From Madurella fahalii (Eukaryota > Ascomycota > Sordariomycetes > Sordariales): a DNA stretch of 64,000 nucleotides. Shown here piece after piece: positions 54,073 to 64,000 of this stretch. Made by a program: the position numbers and the translations under genes. The notes under the pieces were generated by a model. It was not told the origin of the DNA and did not search any database. It saw only the letters and a program-made list of their open reading frames with translations. Within the stretch, counting starts at the first letter, position 1; each line of letters begins with the position of its first letter. The DNA lies in the NCBI GenBank assembly GCA_029876055.1, contig CM056875.1:7899001-7963000 (forward strand), given 5' to 3'.

Positions 54073-55683
54073 ATGTTCGTCCAAAGGATCGCGAGCCGAG
54101 CGGTGCCGGCAGCACCAGCAACCTCTTGCCGCGCCGCCCAAAGGACCTTCGCCATGCCTCTGAGAGCCAAGGTGCTGCCTCAGCAGCGGCTGCAGTCTCA
54201 ACGACTGGTACGTCCCCTCCCCTCCTCTCCGCTCCCCTTTCCTCCTCCGCCCGCCATGTTTGGCACTCGACGGACCACTGACAGCCCCCCGCAGATGTCA
54301 ACACAAGAAGCGTTCGAGCGATTCAAGCCTATCGAGGGCGACGAGCCTGAGGATGTACTCTTCAACAGTCTCTACGGTCTCCGATCCCTCGAACTCAACC
54401 GGCCAAAAAAGCTCAACGCTCTCAATGGCTCCATGATCCGCAAGATCATCCCGCGCATGCTCGAGTGGTCCAAGTCGGACATGGCCAACGTCCTGGTCAT
54501 GAAGGGTGCAGGGGATAAGGCATTCTGCGCCGGCGGCGACGTTGCCCAGCTGGCCAAGTGGAACAAGGAGGGCCCCGAGGGGCAGGCCAAATCTAAGGCC
54601 TACTTTGGTCTGGAATACCAGTTGGACCACTTGATTGCGACATACAACAAGCCCTACATCGCCTTCATGGACGGCATTACTATGGGTGGCGGTGTTGGCC
54701 TGAGCATCCACGCGCCCTTCCGCATCGCAACCGAGCGCACCGTCTTCGCCATGCCCGAGACGACAATCGGCTTCTTCCCCGACGTCGGCGCCTCCTTCTT
54801 CCTCCCCAGACTCCCCGGCTACGTGGGGACGTACCTCGCCCTGACGAGCTCGCGCCTCACGGGTGCCAACGTCTTCTACACGGGCATCGCAACGCATTAC
54901 CTGCACTCGACCTCGCTCCCGAGCCTCGAGTCCCGCCTTGCCGAGCTACGCTTCCGGGACAGTGACCCCATCGAGACGCGCCTAGCCGCTGTTAACGCCA
55001 CCATTGAGGAATTCGTCACCGGTCTGCCGCACGACGAGCACATGCTCCTGACCGGCGCCCTACGGCGCGCCATCGACCGCTGCTTCAGGCACAACACGGT
55101 CGACGAGATTCTGCGCGCGCTCGAGGAGGAGAAAGGTCAGACGCGCAAATGGGCCCAGGAGACGATCGAGACGCTGCACAAGCGCTCGCCCACGGCGGTG
55201 CACGTCACGCTCCGGCAGATGCGCATCGGCCGCAAGTGGAACATCCGTGACACCTTCGTCCGCGAGCACGCCATCGCCTCCAAGTTCATGGCGCACCCCG
55301 ACTTCACCGAGGGCGTCACGGCCCTGCTGATCGAGAAGCGCCCGCCTGTCTGGCAGCCCGCCACGCTCGAGGACATTGCGCCCGAGGCCAGCGCCAAGCT
55401 GACCGAGGACTTCTTCCTCATGCCCAAGGACGAACCCAGGTTGGAGTTGCTGACGCCCGCCAACTATGACGAGTACCCCTACGCCGGACTCGGCATCCCC
55501 ACGGAGAAGCAGGTCGAGGACAAGGTCGCATTGGGCACCATGACGCGCCAACAGATTGTCGACTCGTTTGCGGCCGAGAGGCGACAAAAGCAGGGCGTGA
55601 AGGAGGTTGTGACGGAGATATTGGACCGGAAGACAAAAGGAAAAGGCGCGTCTACTATCCCGAAGTGGGATTATGAACAGTAG
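54073..55683 (+). CDS. ehd3: 3-hydroxyisobutyryl-CoA hydrolase, mitochondrial
   Basis: Exons 54073-54207 and 54295-55683 give 507 aa. Exon 1 (45 codons) is a basic, hydroxylated presequence (MFVQRIASRAVPAAPA...). Exon 2 carries a crotonase-fold hydrolase: LRSLELNRPKKLNALNG, oxyanion-hole GDKAFCAGGDVAQLAKW (about 122-138), FMDGITMGGGVGLSIHAPFR and the acidic catalytic segment MPETTIGFFPDVGASF (about 197-212). The C-terminal part (PTAVHVTLRQMRIGRKWNI, FTEGVTALLIEKRPPVWQP) is HIBCH-specific rather than enoyl-CoA hydratase. The enzyme releases 3-hydroxyisobutyrate from its CoA ester in valine breakdown. The yeast relative is Ehd3. The 87-bp intron has no stop and is a multiple of three, so the gene also reads as one ORF. 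Confidence 0.92.
   Translation: MFVQRIASRAVPAAPATSCRAAQRTFAMPLRAKVLPQQRLQSQRLVRPLPSSPLPFPPPPAMFGTRRTTDSPPQMSTQEAFERFKPIEGDEPEDVLFNSLYGLRSLELNRPKKLNALNGSMIRKIIPRMLEWSKSDMANVLVMKGAGDKAFCAGGDVAQLAKWNKEGPEGQAKSKAYFGLEYQLDHLIATYNKPYIAFMDGITMGGGVGLSIHAPFRIATERTVFAMPETTIGFFPDVGASFFLPRLPGYVGTYLALTSSRLTGANVFYTGIATHYLHSTSLPSLESRLAELRFRDSDPIETRLAAVNATIEEFVTGLPHDEHMLLTGALRRAIDRCFRHNTVDEILRALEEEKGQTRKWAQETIETLHKRSPTAVHVTLRQMRIGRKWNIRDTFVREHAIASKFMAHPDFTEGVTALLIEKRPPVWQPATLEDIAPEASAKLTEDFFLMPKDEPRLELLTPANYDEYPYAGLGIPTEKQVEDKVALGTMTRQQIVDSFAAERRQKQGVKEVVTEILDRKTKGKGASTIPKWDYEQ
54208..54294 (+). other. Stopless 87-bp intron between presequence and mature HIBCH
   Basis: Donor ctg|gtacgt, acceptor ccccgcag|atg, pyrimidine-rich with an actgac-like branch. 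Length is 29 codons with no stop, so retention would insert a Pro-rich peptide. The downstream exon begins exactly with ATG. Confidence 0.8.
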
Positions 55684-55993
55684 ATGAATGGTGTATTATA
55701 GACATGTCTGCCTCCGTACCGGACATATAGAGATGTATGACTATGGGTGACCTGGCTCGCAAGCGTTGCACTCGGGTCCCTATTCTCTTGTGACAGCGGT
55801 GTTTCCAGCGGCTTGGATCAAGCCGTGACAGATTAGTTATGTTGCCTTTACCGTCGTCATCGATTGCTACCAAAAATGGCATTAGAATTTCGTCTAAGGC
55901 ATGAAGAGCCATATAGCCCGCGAGTCAATCGTCTAGAGCCCGAAAAGGCAGGCTCTTGTCATAATGCACCGCATTTTATCTATGCCCCTTTCC
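55684..55993. other. Convergent region, HIBCH / dolichol kinase genes
   Basis: 310 bp between two converging stops; no further feature seen. Confidence 0.6.
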
Positions 55994-58817
55994 CTAAACT
56001 CCCAAGCTCTTCACGCATCCCCAAAGCACTACCGGCACAACTACATTATCATTACCGCCCGTCAGCACCGCTTCGGTCAACGACGCCAACGAAGCACAAA
56101 CCGCGCTCTTCCCTCCTTCCCACTTTGCCCACCCCCATAGCCTCTCCGGATCCAGCATACTCATCAAACTCTCCATCCCCGACCCATCTCCTCCCATATT
56201 ACCATCGCTCGTAGTGGCGGCCGCCCATCCCCCCAACCTCAACCACCCCGCACCCGCCATTAGCCCGATCCAGACAGCCACGGCAAACGCCACACTCCCC
56301 TCGATACTCTTCCCCCCTCCCCACATCCACTTCCGATGCCCCCACCGCCTCCCAATCAACGACGCGGCGGCGTCCCCGAGCCCGACGCACACCACGCCGG
56401 AGACCATGCTCACCTCCCTAGTCGGCAGCTCCCACCCGTCGTCATACCGCTCCGCACCCCCGTCCGCCGCCATCCTCCCCAGCGACGCGAGAGAGAGCCA
56501 CAGCGGCATGGCGCAGCCGACAAGCAAGAAGATGTGCGAGATCACCACGGGGCCCCTCAGGTCCCGCCCGTCCACGTAGGGGGTCAAGAAGCGCGCGACG
56601 GGCCGCGACAGCGGCGGCAGCTGGCTGGCGCGCAACAGGTCCAGCAGCAGGAAGATGGCCAGCATGAGCGACAGCGCGAGCGCGGCATAGGCCGGGTCGA
56701 CGTAGGTGGCGGGCAGGAACATGGCGACCATCATGAAGTGGAACACCTTCCTGCGCGTGTCGACCTCGTACACGGGGGAGAGGCGGAAGACGACGGCCAG
56801 GCCCGTGACGATGATGGCGAGCCAGTAGGCGGACAGGGCCAGGCGCGTGTTGGCTGGTCCCAGGGGCGGGGAGAGGCGGGTTTGTTGGACCCAGCCGCCG
56901 CTTCCCGGCTGGCAGCTGCCGGATGAGGAGCGAGGAGGGAGGCAGATCCATCGTTCGAGGTTGGCTTTGACGACCTGGAATCGGAACTCCGGTAGGTCGC
57001 CGAAGAGGTAGCCCAGCGCCCAGCCCACCGGCTCGGCGCCCCGCAGGGCGTACTTCTGGACGTAGGCTCGCACGCCGAGGAAGATCACGGCGAGAATGCA
57101 TAGGTAGACGTAGAGCGCGTAGAGCCACTTTCTGAGGGTTGCTTGGGCTTGGGTGAGGGAGAAGAACGCGCGGGCCGTGGAAGACGTGGCACGTTTCCGG
57201 CGGCCGGAGGGGGTGTTGGTCTTGGAGCGGCCGACTTGTTTGCCGCCGGTGGTGGGAAGGGTGTGCCGTCGGGCCGGGGGCTCCGGAGACGGAGGCTCTG
57301 CAAAATTCAGTCGAACGTCGGGTAGGTTTGAGAGAGCGGTTGGAGCCACCTCGGTGTCGCTTATGCTATCTGCTTGTATGGTCTTCGATGTGGGGGGAAA
57401 GGTTGTGGGGGCCGGGTCGTCGCGCTGCTCATCGGAAGAATGGCCCGGGTGGTAAGCCGCGCTGCCGTAGCTTGCGCTAGAATTGGAGCGAGATCGCCTG
57501 AAGGACAAGAGCTGCCTGAGAAGCTGCAAGCCGGATGTGCTCTTTGCCGAAGACAAGACCCGCCTGAACCGCCATTTCGGGACACGAGCTAGAGAGATAC
57601 CCCATCTGATCACCTGGCCGCAGGACATGATGAGGCCAACACCGCCTCCCCAGAGAACTGCCTTCAGAATAACAGCCTGTGGTGAGCGAGCCAATAGTAA
57701 CAGATCAATGAGGCCCACCGAAAGCAACTGCAGCTCGGAAACCAAAAGACTGGTCGTCGTGAGGTGTTGGAGCGTAAGACAGAGCGTCTGATGCAATGGG
57801 TAAAGCAAGGCCAGGACTTCCTGGGGAATCTCGTTGGCCACGCGATTCTGCGCCGCGGACGTACACCCAGCCAACATGAAAGGCAGGCACGACAACAACC
57901 AGTGCGAACAACTATAGTACTCCCAATATCGTGCCCCCGGAATCAGGGTCCTTGGTAAGGCGCAAATACTGAGAACCAGAGTTGGTAGAACGGCACCCCT
58001 GACATTCTCGGCGATCAGAAGAGACACAAAAACCGGCACCAGAGGAGGATAAAGGAGCGGCGCAGGATCAAAGGTCGCAGGAATATGGATGGGTACGGGC
58101 TTTGAGGGTCTTCCCCGGCGATAAGCCCAGGTTACCAGTCTCAAGGGGTAAGCTGCCACCAGCGAGCAGAATAGCCCGCCCAGAGTAATGAGCTCTGTAG
58201 TCTTTTGTGTCAGAATTGACCAGAAGAAACGGCTAATACGGGAATTCACCTTTTCTATACTCGCGCAGCAAGGGTTGTACTTGAGGGTTCGAGGCGACCA
58301 TCCCCCCTTGGCCTACGAGGAGGAGGACCTCGGTCGCCCTTCGAACCAACTCCTTGCGCCGGCGAGCGCTCTCGGCTGTGCGCCTCTTGTCACGTTCAAA
58401 GGCACCGTGGCTGAGGCTCAGGTGCGTTTTCCGACCCTCCTCTTCCAGCACTGCTGGCGAAAGCATGGGCGTGGAGGTTCCCGAGAGCGGTTCATTCTTG
58501 CACCGCAATCCTTTGTGCAGCCGGGTTTTCGGTGCGGGAAGCCCCTTGAGGAAGTGTTCATCGTCGGCCTCGGTCCCGCTCTCGCTTGCAGGTGTCGAGT
58601 CTTGGGCGAACAAGGGAAACGGATGGCTCGGCGCTGCACTCGAGTCCTCGGCGATTCTCGGTCGGTATACGAGGCGATCAGAGGGCTCGAGGAGCTCGGA
58701 GTTTTGCCGGTGATATGGATGCGGCGATCGCGAAATGATTCTTAGCTTGTCATGGTCGTCGTCCTGAACGCTGTCGGCGCTGGTTGGACCTGGTGATGGT
58801 TGGAGATGCTCAGGCAT
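55994..58817 (-). CDS. sec59: Dolichol kinase
   Basis: Exons (5' to 3') 58817-58250 and 58194-55994 (55-bp intron, phase 1, ttctgac branch) give 922 aa. The first ~180 residues are hydrophilic and disordered (Ser/Pro/Arg-rich). A multispanning membrane region follows from ELITLGGLFCSLVAAYPLRL, with a second disordered loop (about 440-560). The C-terminal half holds the CTP-dependent lipid kinase fold: RRKVFHFMMVAMFLPATY, VVISHIFLLVGCAMPLWL, the nucleotide-binding GLGDAAASLIGRRWGHRKW (about 788-806) and KSIEGSVAFAVAVW. Dolichol kinase phosphorylates dolichol with CTP in the ER membrane, feeding N-glycosylation, O-mannosylation and GPI synthesis. The ATG at 58817 is chosen; an upstream in-frame TTG is ignored. 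The long N-terminal extension is typical of filamentous-fungal members. Confidence 0.92.
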
Positions 58818-60989
58818 GGCCAATCTCGAAAGGCGATCTGGCGCAACATGGGCCTGAGCTGTGTGGATTAACTATGCGAAGCGAGATGCCGATGATCTGC
58901 CAGCTCTTGTGTTGATGATTGCTGAATTCAAAGGGTCATCGGCGCACGATGGAACCCAGGGGCGCAATGTGTCGCATGTTTCACACTGTAAAGGTTTCGA
59001 TCGGCGTGGTCAGTTCGACGTCGAGAGCATCACATGAAAACGGCCACTATCTCCAATGCCAGCCGATGGCATGCTACACAGTACCGATACACAGCTTACC
59101 TTAGCCAGGAACGTCGGCCGTGCACGGCTGCGTAGAGGACGCCACCGAACGCGGTTCTCGGCATGAACCCCTGGGCAACCGCCACAGCCCTGTGGCTTAG
59201 TCATTGCCTGAATCTGACACGAATAGTTCGAGTTCCACCGCACAAGGTTTGGCGAGATCCACACGAGATGAGAAGCAATTTTATGGAATCAATAGCACAT
59301 TGCTTTGTCTTATGAGCGTCGCGCCACAGCTTCGTCTTTGAGCAGACATCTGCAAAGATAAGGCGGAATCCTTCGTCAGGAGGCAGGCAGCTTGAACTCA
59401 GCTCACCTTAAGCAATAGATCGGCGAGCAGTACAATTCAATAAGGAATGTGTACGAAGTAGTGTATGTGTTTGCAGACGCATTCAACTTACGCCGAGCCA
59501 AGGAGCAACTGGAAGAGCTTCATTGCATTACTGATGAAGAACAGAGGCCCGTATCGTAAAACTTCGGCCATGACGTGGGTGTCGGGCAATCATCGTTTCC
59601 AGAATCTCGTGTTGGGGCGACCGCGACCTACCTTGCCGGGGCTCCGGCTGAAAAGCTCCGGCGTCGATGACGTCTACGACTGAATGCCATCCACAATTTG
59701 GAGTCTCGGATGTTCATTAGCAGCCAAGACTATTGATCAAACTTCGGTGTGAAAATATCTCGATATCCAAGAGTCGCGGTTCAATAAACCTGTTCGTCCA
59801 AAGATACGCAAGAATTGGGCGGGATGCTCAGCACAAAGAGTCGAAACTCATGCGGTGAGAAAGAGGCTGGAAGGAAGCAGTCTGGAACACTGCAGCCTTC
59901 GCTGATCCCAGTCTCAACCTGGCTCCCTTTGCGATTCGAGGTGGCACCGGGAACGGCGCTCGCCAAGAATATTGTTGGTACGTGGATTCGGCGGGGCTCG
60001 CCAGAATCTGCACACCCCACTCAGAGCATTTGCCAATCGCGAAGCACTGGAAAACCGAATGGCTGGCGGCTGTGCAAGCGTCAGTGTTTCCGATCAGCGC
60101 CCACTGGGATCCCGGCCTCGACAGCTCAGACACGAGGTGAACAGGAGGCGTCTCCCCTGCAAGATCTTCCAGAGAACGGCCAATCCCCAGAACTAAGAGA
60201 GTGATAGAAGCTGTGCTAGTTCTTGCCCTGGCCGGTCTTGATTAACTCGACTATACGGGATATGTTTATCACGGCTAAGACGCCGAGCTTCCGGCCCGGT
60301 GGATGGTAAGTTACCTAGCGTCGCTCTGGACAGCGCTTGGCACTTGATCCACTCAATACCCTTGTCGCTGAGGCGTCATACTCCCATAGAAGCTGAGACG
60401 GCATCTGCAGCCCGCCCCTCTGCTACCAGATCTGGGCGCCTCGATGGTGCCCTAGGAATGTAATCATGAGGTTTATATTCTGTTCACGGCTAATGTCCCA
60501 GCCGATTGCCGACCTCGCAACACCGTTCATCGCAAGTCGAAAGCCGTCAGTCTTCCTGCGCGGACCCTGAGGGTCTGGTGAGGCTGAGCAGCAACGGTCG
60601 TGGACTGAACGGACGATCCATCTGGTAAGCCTCCCCCATGCGCCGACTTCCCTGCGTTTCCGTTGTGCCCACTTGCCTGTGTGGCTTCCGGATTCCGAGA
60701 CCTTGAATTGGATCCGTTCCACTTGGTGCCGTGCTCTTAGTCCGTCATACTACTACTACATCCTTGGCTTTGACCCTGTTTTTCTTGACAGATGGGTCCA
60801 ACCACTGCATCTTTTGTTCGCCGACCTGCTCGTTGACCACTCACTGCTGCAGCTCTCAACAACACAGCTTGTGCTTGGCTGTTACGAAGTCTGCAGCTGC
60901 CCGTCTAGTGCATCCTCGAGCGGCAAACGCTGCCGCGAGCTCGTGATCCCCACGTCTTCTTCCCACTTGTCAGCTTCGGTCTCGACGCC
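58818..60989. other. Divergent 2.2-kb region, dolichol kinase / Ser-Thr-rich protein
   Basis: Upstream of both neighbours. ORFs up to 129 codons without family resemblance. No transposon terminal repeats or tRNA recognised. The last ~250 bp are pyrimidine-rich, fitting a promoter or 5'UTR. Confidence 0.5.
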
Positions 60990-62111
60990 ATGGGCTTCCT
61001 GAAAGGCGAGAAATCGCCGTCGTCCGAAGCCCTCCTCCCTGTGGACGCCCGGGAAAAGGCTTCTTCCGTGACACAGTCACCTAACAGCCTGCAACGACCA
61101 GCACCAGTTAGCAAGATGGCGTGCGTTCGACGACTCGTCGTGGGCTTTTCAGTATGTATGTTGGTACTGTTGGGAGTCGCCTCGGCTGCCTCACCACGGC
61201 TTCACTGCCGCAAAGGGGCAATGGGGGAACGCCAAACGGCAGTTGACACGGATGACACTTCGTTTTCAGCGAAGCTGAAGTCGGCTTCGCCGTCGTCTCT
61301 CAATGAGCTCCTCCACCGGTATCTCCCCGGTCGCTTTCGGGACGGCGTATGGCCGTCAGAGCTTCAAGCCGTCAAGGCCGTGCACCAGGCGGATGCGGCT
61401 CTTGCCACTTCCATCGTGCAGCTAGCGAAGCGCGCCGACAACAACTCGACCACAAGCGAGAGCACACCAGCACCGACTGAGAGTTCCACTACGTCCGAGG
61501 AACCGTCGTCAACATCTACAAGCCCTAGCAGCAGTTCCAGCCCGACACCATCGGAAACTGCTACCCCTCCGACTTCAACTACTAGCTCTCCTACGAGGCC
61601 AACCTCAGCATCATCTACTAGTTCCCCCCACCGCCTGGTACGTCATCGAGCCCAATTGAAAGCACTCTCTCGACGTCTTCCGAGACGTCGTCGGAACCCC
61701 TGTCGTCTTCGTCTTCTTCCCAGCCGTCCTCCACGATTGTCGGAGGTACGTGGGTTTCTCACTGTTTCTGGCTATTTCCTCTCGTCCCATGTTTCTTTCG
61801 TCCCCACCTCCCCATATGAACGCCACTAACAGAAAACAGAGACGACCCTGACGACGTCCACGGTGTCCGATGAGACAACTCCACCTCCCCGCACCTCCAG
61901 GGAGATCATCCAAACCTTCACCTCGACCTCCGACGGAGTGGTAGTCGTTGTCACCGCGACGACCTATGTACCCGCCGGTCCCGAAGAAACCCTGCCGCCG
62001 AACGAGACGAGGCCGGCACCCAGTCTGCAGAACTCAGCCCTTCAGAAGCTGCCGTCACTCCTAACAGCCGGCATGGTGGGATTCGCAGCCGCAGCAATGC
62101 TCTTGGTGTAG
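60990..62111 (+). CDS. Ser/Thr-rich surface protein with two hydrophobic anchors, frame interrupted
   Basis: Exon 1 60990-61745, exon 2 61840-62111 (94-bp intron, cactaac branch); about 342 aa if read through. Not recognised as a known family. Layout: a 42-residue hydrophilic N-terminus, hydrophobic VVGFSVCMLVLLGVASA, a short ordered segment (SLNELLHRYLPGRFRDGVWP), a long Ser/Thr/Pro region expected to be O-mannosylated, ETTLTTSTV and TTYVPAGPEETLPPN, and a hydrophobic C-terminus MVGFAAAAMLLV like a GPI signal. Starting at Met43 (61116) would make the first segment a classical signal peptide. Within exon 1 the frame must step back one base at C6 (61624-61629) for the Ser/Thr region to continue; an 86-bp intron (61638-61723) is the alternative. 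Cell-wall or plasma-membrane location inferred. Confidence 0.65.
61624..61629 (+). other. Frame break on C6 run in the Ser/Thr-rich gene
   Basis: Upstream frame ends ...TSASSTSSP; the downstream frame PPGTSSSPIESTLSTSSETS continues the same Ser/Thr composition and reaches the exon 1 donor in phase. One extra C (C6 to C7) joins them. The original frame instead runs into Arg-rich, unfamiliar sequence. Confidence 0.65.
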
Positions 62112-62681
62112 GCCATTCCAGTGTCTGCTGTCTATTTTTGGTCTCGGTGACTTTCTGCATTGCACGGGGGGTTCGGGTTTTTCTGGCATTCCATTAGGGA
62201 GTCGTGTTCGAAACAAAAGACCCATTCATTTCAAGGCACGGGAAGAAAAGATGTACATCCGTATCGGGACGATGATCACGATTACCACATTCATTTATCA
62301 TTCTCAGATAGACTCGTTTTGGGAGCGGCCACTCCGCTGAGGATTAATATTAGGGGAATAGCGAGGACAACTACACAAAGAGGGTGTCTTGGTCATAAAC
62401 TATCGGACGGGTCGGCTAGCCTAATTGGTCAAGATGCAAGGGATTTTGTGTTAAGGAATGGCGTTCCTTGTCTCGTGAGATATCGATAGAATGAACATCA
62501 TCCATCTGACTGAGAGTCGAGCATTGCCATGTGTCACCACCCAACAATGTACAGCCACTGGCACATATGAGGTTTCACCCTCATTTATGGATCGGAAATC
62601 CCAAAGAGGGGCCAAAACAATAAAGGGAACCTAGATTGACATAGTGTAGTACCACAGTGCTACGATTACAACTACGTCTAC
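62112..62681. other. Convergent region, Ser/Thr-rich gene / FAM32A-like gene
   Basis: 570 bp of 3' flanks for two converging genes. No further feature seen. Confidence 0.55.
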
Positions 62682-63220
62682 TTAGCCCGGTCCAATCTTG
62701 GGCATGTCGTGGTGCTCGCTCAGCCGCGAGAGGTGCGAGTTGAGCTCCTCGACCCGCTGCTTATGCGTCTTGAGCAGCTCCGAGCGGATGCGTCCCGATT
62801 CGGTAAGCTCTTTTAGCTGTTTTGCGGGGAACGCCCTTTCGTCAGCATCACTCATGCGGTTGAGGGGGGAAACACACATACCCTCTTCCTCTTGGCCTCG
62901 GCGAAGCGCCGTTCGGCTTCGGTCTTGGAGTCTTCCTCCTCCTCCTTCTCGGCCTCTTCTGGGTCTTTTTTTTGGAGCTGTTTGTCTGATTCCAATTCGG
63001 GGGGTGCCCGTTTGGTATCGGCGCCGTCGCGGGATTTAGGCGGCGCAAGGGTGTTGCTGCTGCCGCTGTTGTCGTCGTTGCCTCCTCCGGTGGACAAGTT
63101 CTTTTCGAGGTCAGTAGTGGCGCGGGTCTTGTCCTTCTTTTTCTTCTTTTTGGTTATGCCGGCGGTGCCTTTTAGTTTGAGAGGCCCCCGGCTTATTGAG
63201 GTGTACTCGTCTGAGGGCAT
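62682..63220 (-). CDS. FAM32A-like protein (DUF1754)
   Basis: Exons (5' to 3') 63220-62882 and 62816-62682 (65-bp intron, phase 0) give 157 aa. The protein starts MPSDEYTSISRGPLKLKG, followed by a Lys run (GITKKKKKKDKTRA), a Lys/Glu-rich helical middle (KTEAERRFAEAKRKR|LKEL) and the conserved C-terminus KTHKQRVEELNSHLSRLSEH then HDMPKIGPG. The C-terminal signature is diagnostic of FAM32A. Human FAM32A is a small nuclear protein found in the catalytic spliceosome, where its C-terminus reaches the active site and aids 3' splice-site exon ligation. A similar role is inferred here. Length is slightly above animal members. Confidence 0.92.
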
Positions 63221-64000
63221 GGTTTGATGGCCGGACTCATGTGGATGTGACGACGATGCAGCGGCTCTAGAGGACCGGTGATGGGAAACGCGGCAGGCAA
63301 ATCGAAGAGATTATGTAAGATTAGTTATCGAGAGGGAGTGTACTCTACCAAATGCGCTATCAAGGCGGGGCGCTCCAAAACGGTCAAGCGGCTGCCCCAC
63401 CTCCCTGGCGCTGCATATAACTTCGTGGGCGGCCGAGAAAATTTTAAACCTTTCCTCTTTTTCTTCTCCAGATCAAAAAGTATTCACGGAGTTGCCACGA
63501 CCAACACTAGTATCCAACGGTGTCAGGTTGCCAGATCTCCATTGAGATCTACTTCGGAGATCGAAATCCTTGATAGGAAGTTTCTCACCCAGTATCCGTG
63601 TGGGTGAGAGATGCTGATAGATTGGAGACATTCTTTGTCGCTTCGCAAACTATGCTGTCGGCCGTGCCCGTCGCATTAGGATTTGCCGCGTGCCCCGCCC
63701 ATCTCGAAACTGGTTGACACGGCGAGTGAGTTGGAATGCCGTTCAGAACATACATGGGCTGTTGCTGGAGGGACCCGGAAATGTAGACATCAAGGTGAAC
63801 CAGTGAACCCTGTTTGTTCTCCATTGCTCCTGTTCATCGCTGCTCCTCCTGTCCAGCTCCATGCTTCCAAACGCTGTCCATGACGTTCACATGCACATGT
63901 TGCTGGAGCACGGCAGTCTTCGCAAGCCGCAAGTGTCACCGAGGAATCTGTGTCGCAAAAACCCACCTCGCACGCCAGCAAGGCCTGGAATGCCGCCAAT
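63221..64000. other. FAM32A-like promoter side to window end, no gene seen
   Basis: Non-coding as far as can be told. A 69-codon minus-strand ORF at 63790-63999 has no family features and reaches almost to the edge; not called. A neighbouring gene may begin beyond the window. Confidence 0.5.

Noticed and set aside
63790..63999. 69-codon minus-strand ORF at the right edge
   Set aside because: No recognisable content and cut close to the window end; not enough to call a partial gene.

Overview
The window is nuclear DNA of a filamentous ascomycete, most likely a Sordariomycete. It carries 22 protein-coding genes on both strands. About 49 short introns (mostly 44-142 bp) have GTRNGT-like donors and CTAAC/CTGAC-type branch sites. 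Several proteins are recognisable in their filamentous-fungal form: an Sfc1/Tau95 TFIIIC subunit, an AspC/Cdc12 septin, Dfg5/Dcw1-type GH76, fungal GH16 and a questin-oxidase-like protein. I saw no plasmid, phage, CRISPR, rRNA or confident tRNA element, and no intact transposon. Exon boundaries below were worked out by hand from splice consensus, phase continuity and family similarity.

Layout, left to right. 0-11 kb: prp45 (spliceosome), a membrane-anchored GH16 glucanase, tim22 (mitochondrial import) and a USP7/Ubp15-type deubiquitinase. 12-21 kb: a mitochondrial PDH/BCKDH kinase, a Cdc12-type septin divergent from pwp2 (ribosome biogenesis), and a questin-oxidase-like gene whose 3' end meets pwp2. 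22-28 kb: a WD40 plus inositol-polyphosphate 5-phosphatase and a tiny four-exon DUF4748-like gene with micro-exons. 28-41 kb: a CID/RS-domain splicing-factor-like protein, the PP2A B56 subunit rts1, a TFIIIC subunit and a BCS1-like AAA ATPase. 43-51 kb: an asparaginase-ankyrin fusion, a SET/Vps75-like histone chaperone and a GH76 mannosidase. 51-64 kb: dihydroxyacetone kinase, 3-hydroxyisobutyryl-CoA hydrolase, dolichol kinase, a Ser/Thr-rich surface protein and a FAM32A-like protein.

Functionally this is ordinary housekeeping chromosome rather than a cluster. Themes recur: RNA processing (prp45, CID/RS protein, pwp2, FAM32A-like), mitochondria (tim22, PDH/BCKDH kinase, BCS1-like, HIBCH), and cell wall/glycosylation (GH16, GH76, dolichol kinase). 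Neighbouring genes are not obviously co-functional, and the questin-oxidase-like gene has no secondary-metabolite enzymes beside it.

No new multi-gene system is evident. The most interesting signals are at gene-structure level: (i) a hidden gene built from 9-, 14- and 26-nt coding micro-exons; (ii) two clear and one possible GC-AG introns, one of them also stopless and a multiple of three; (iii) a stopless intron separating a mitochondrial presequence from an exon that starts exactly with ATG; and (iv) three places in two genes where the reading frame breaks in the same direction on a run of C residues, suggesting base-count errors, real lesions or unusual splicing.
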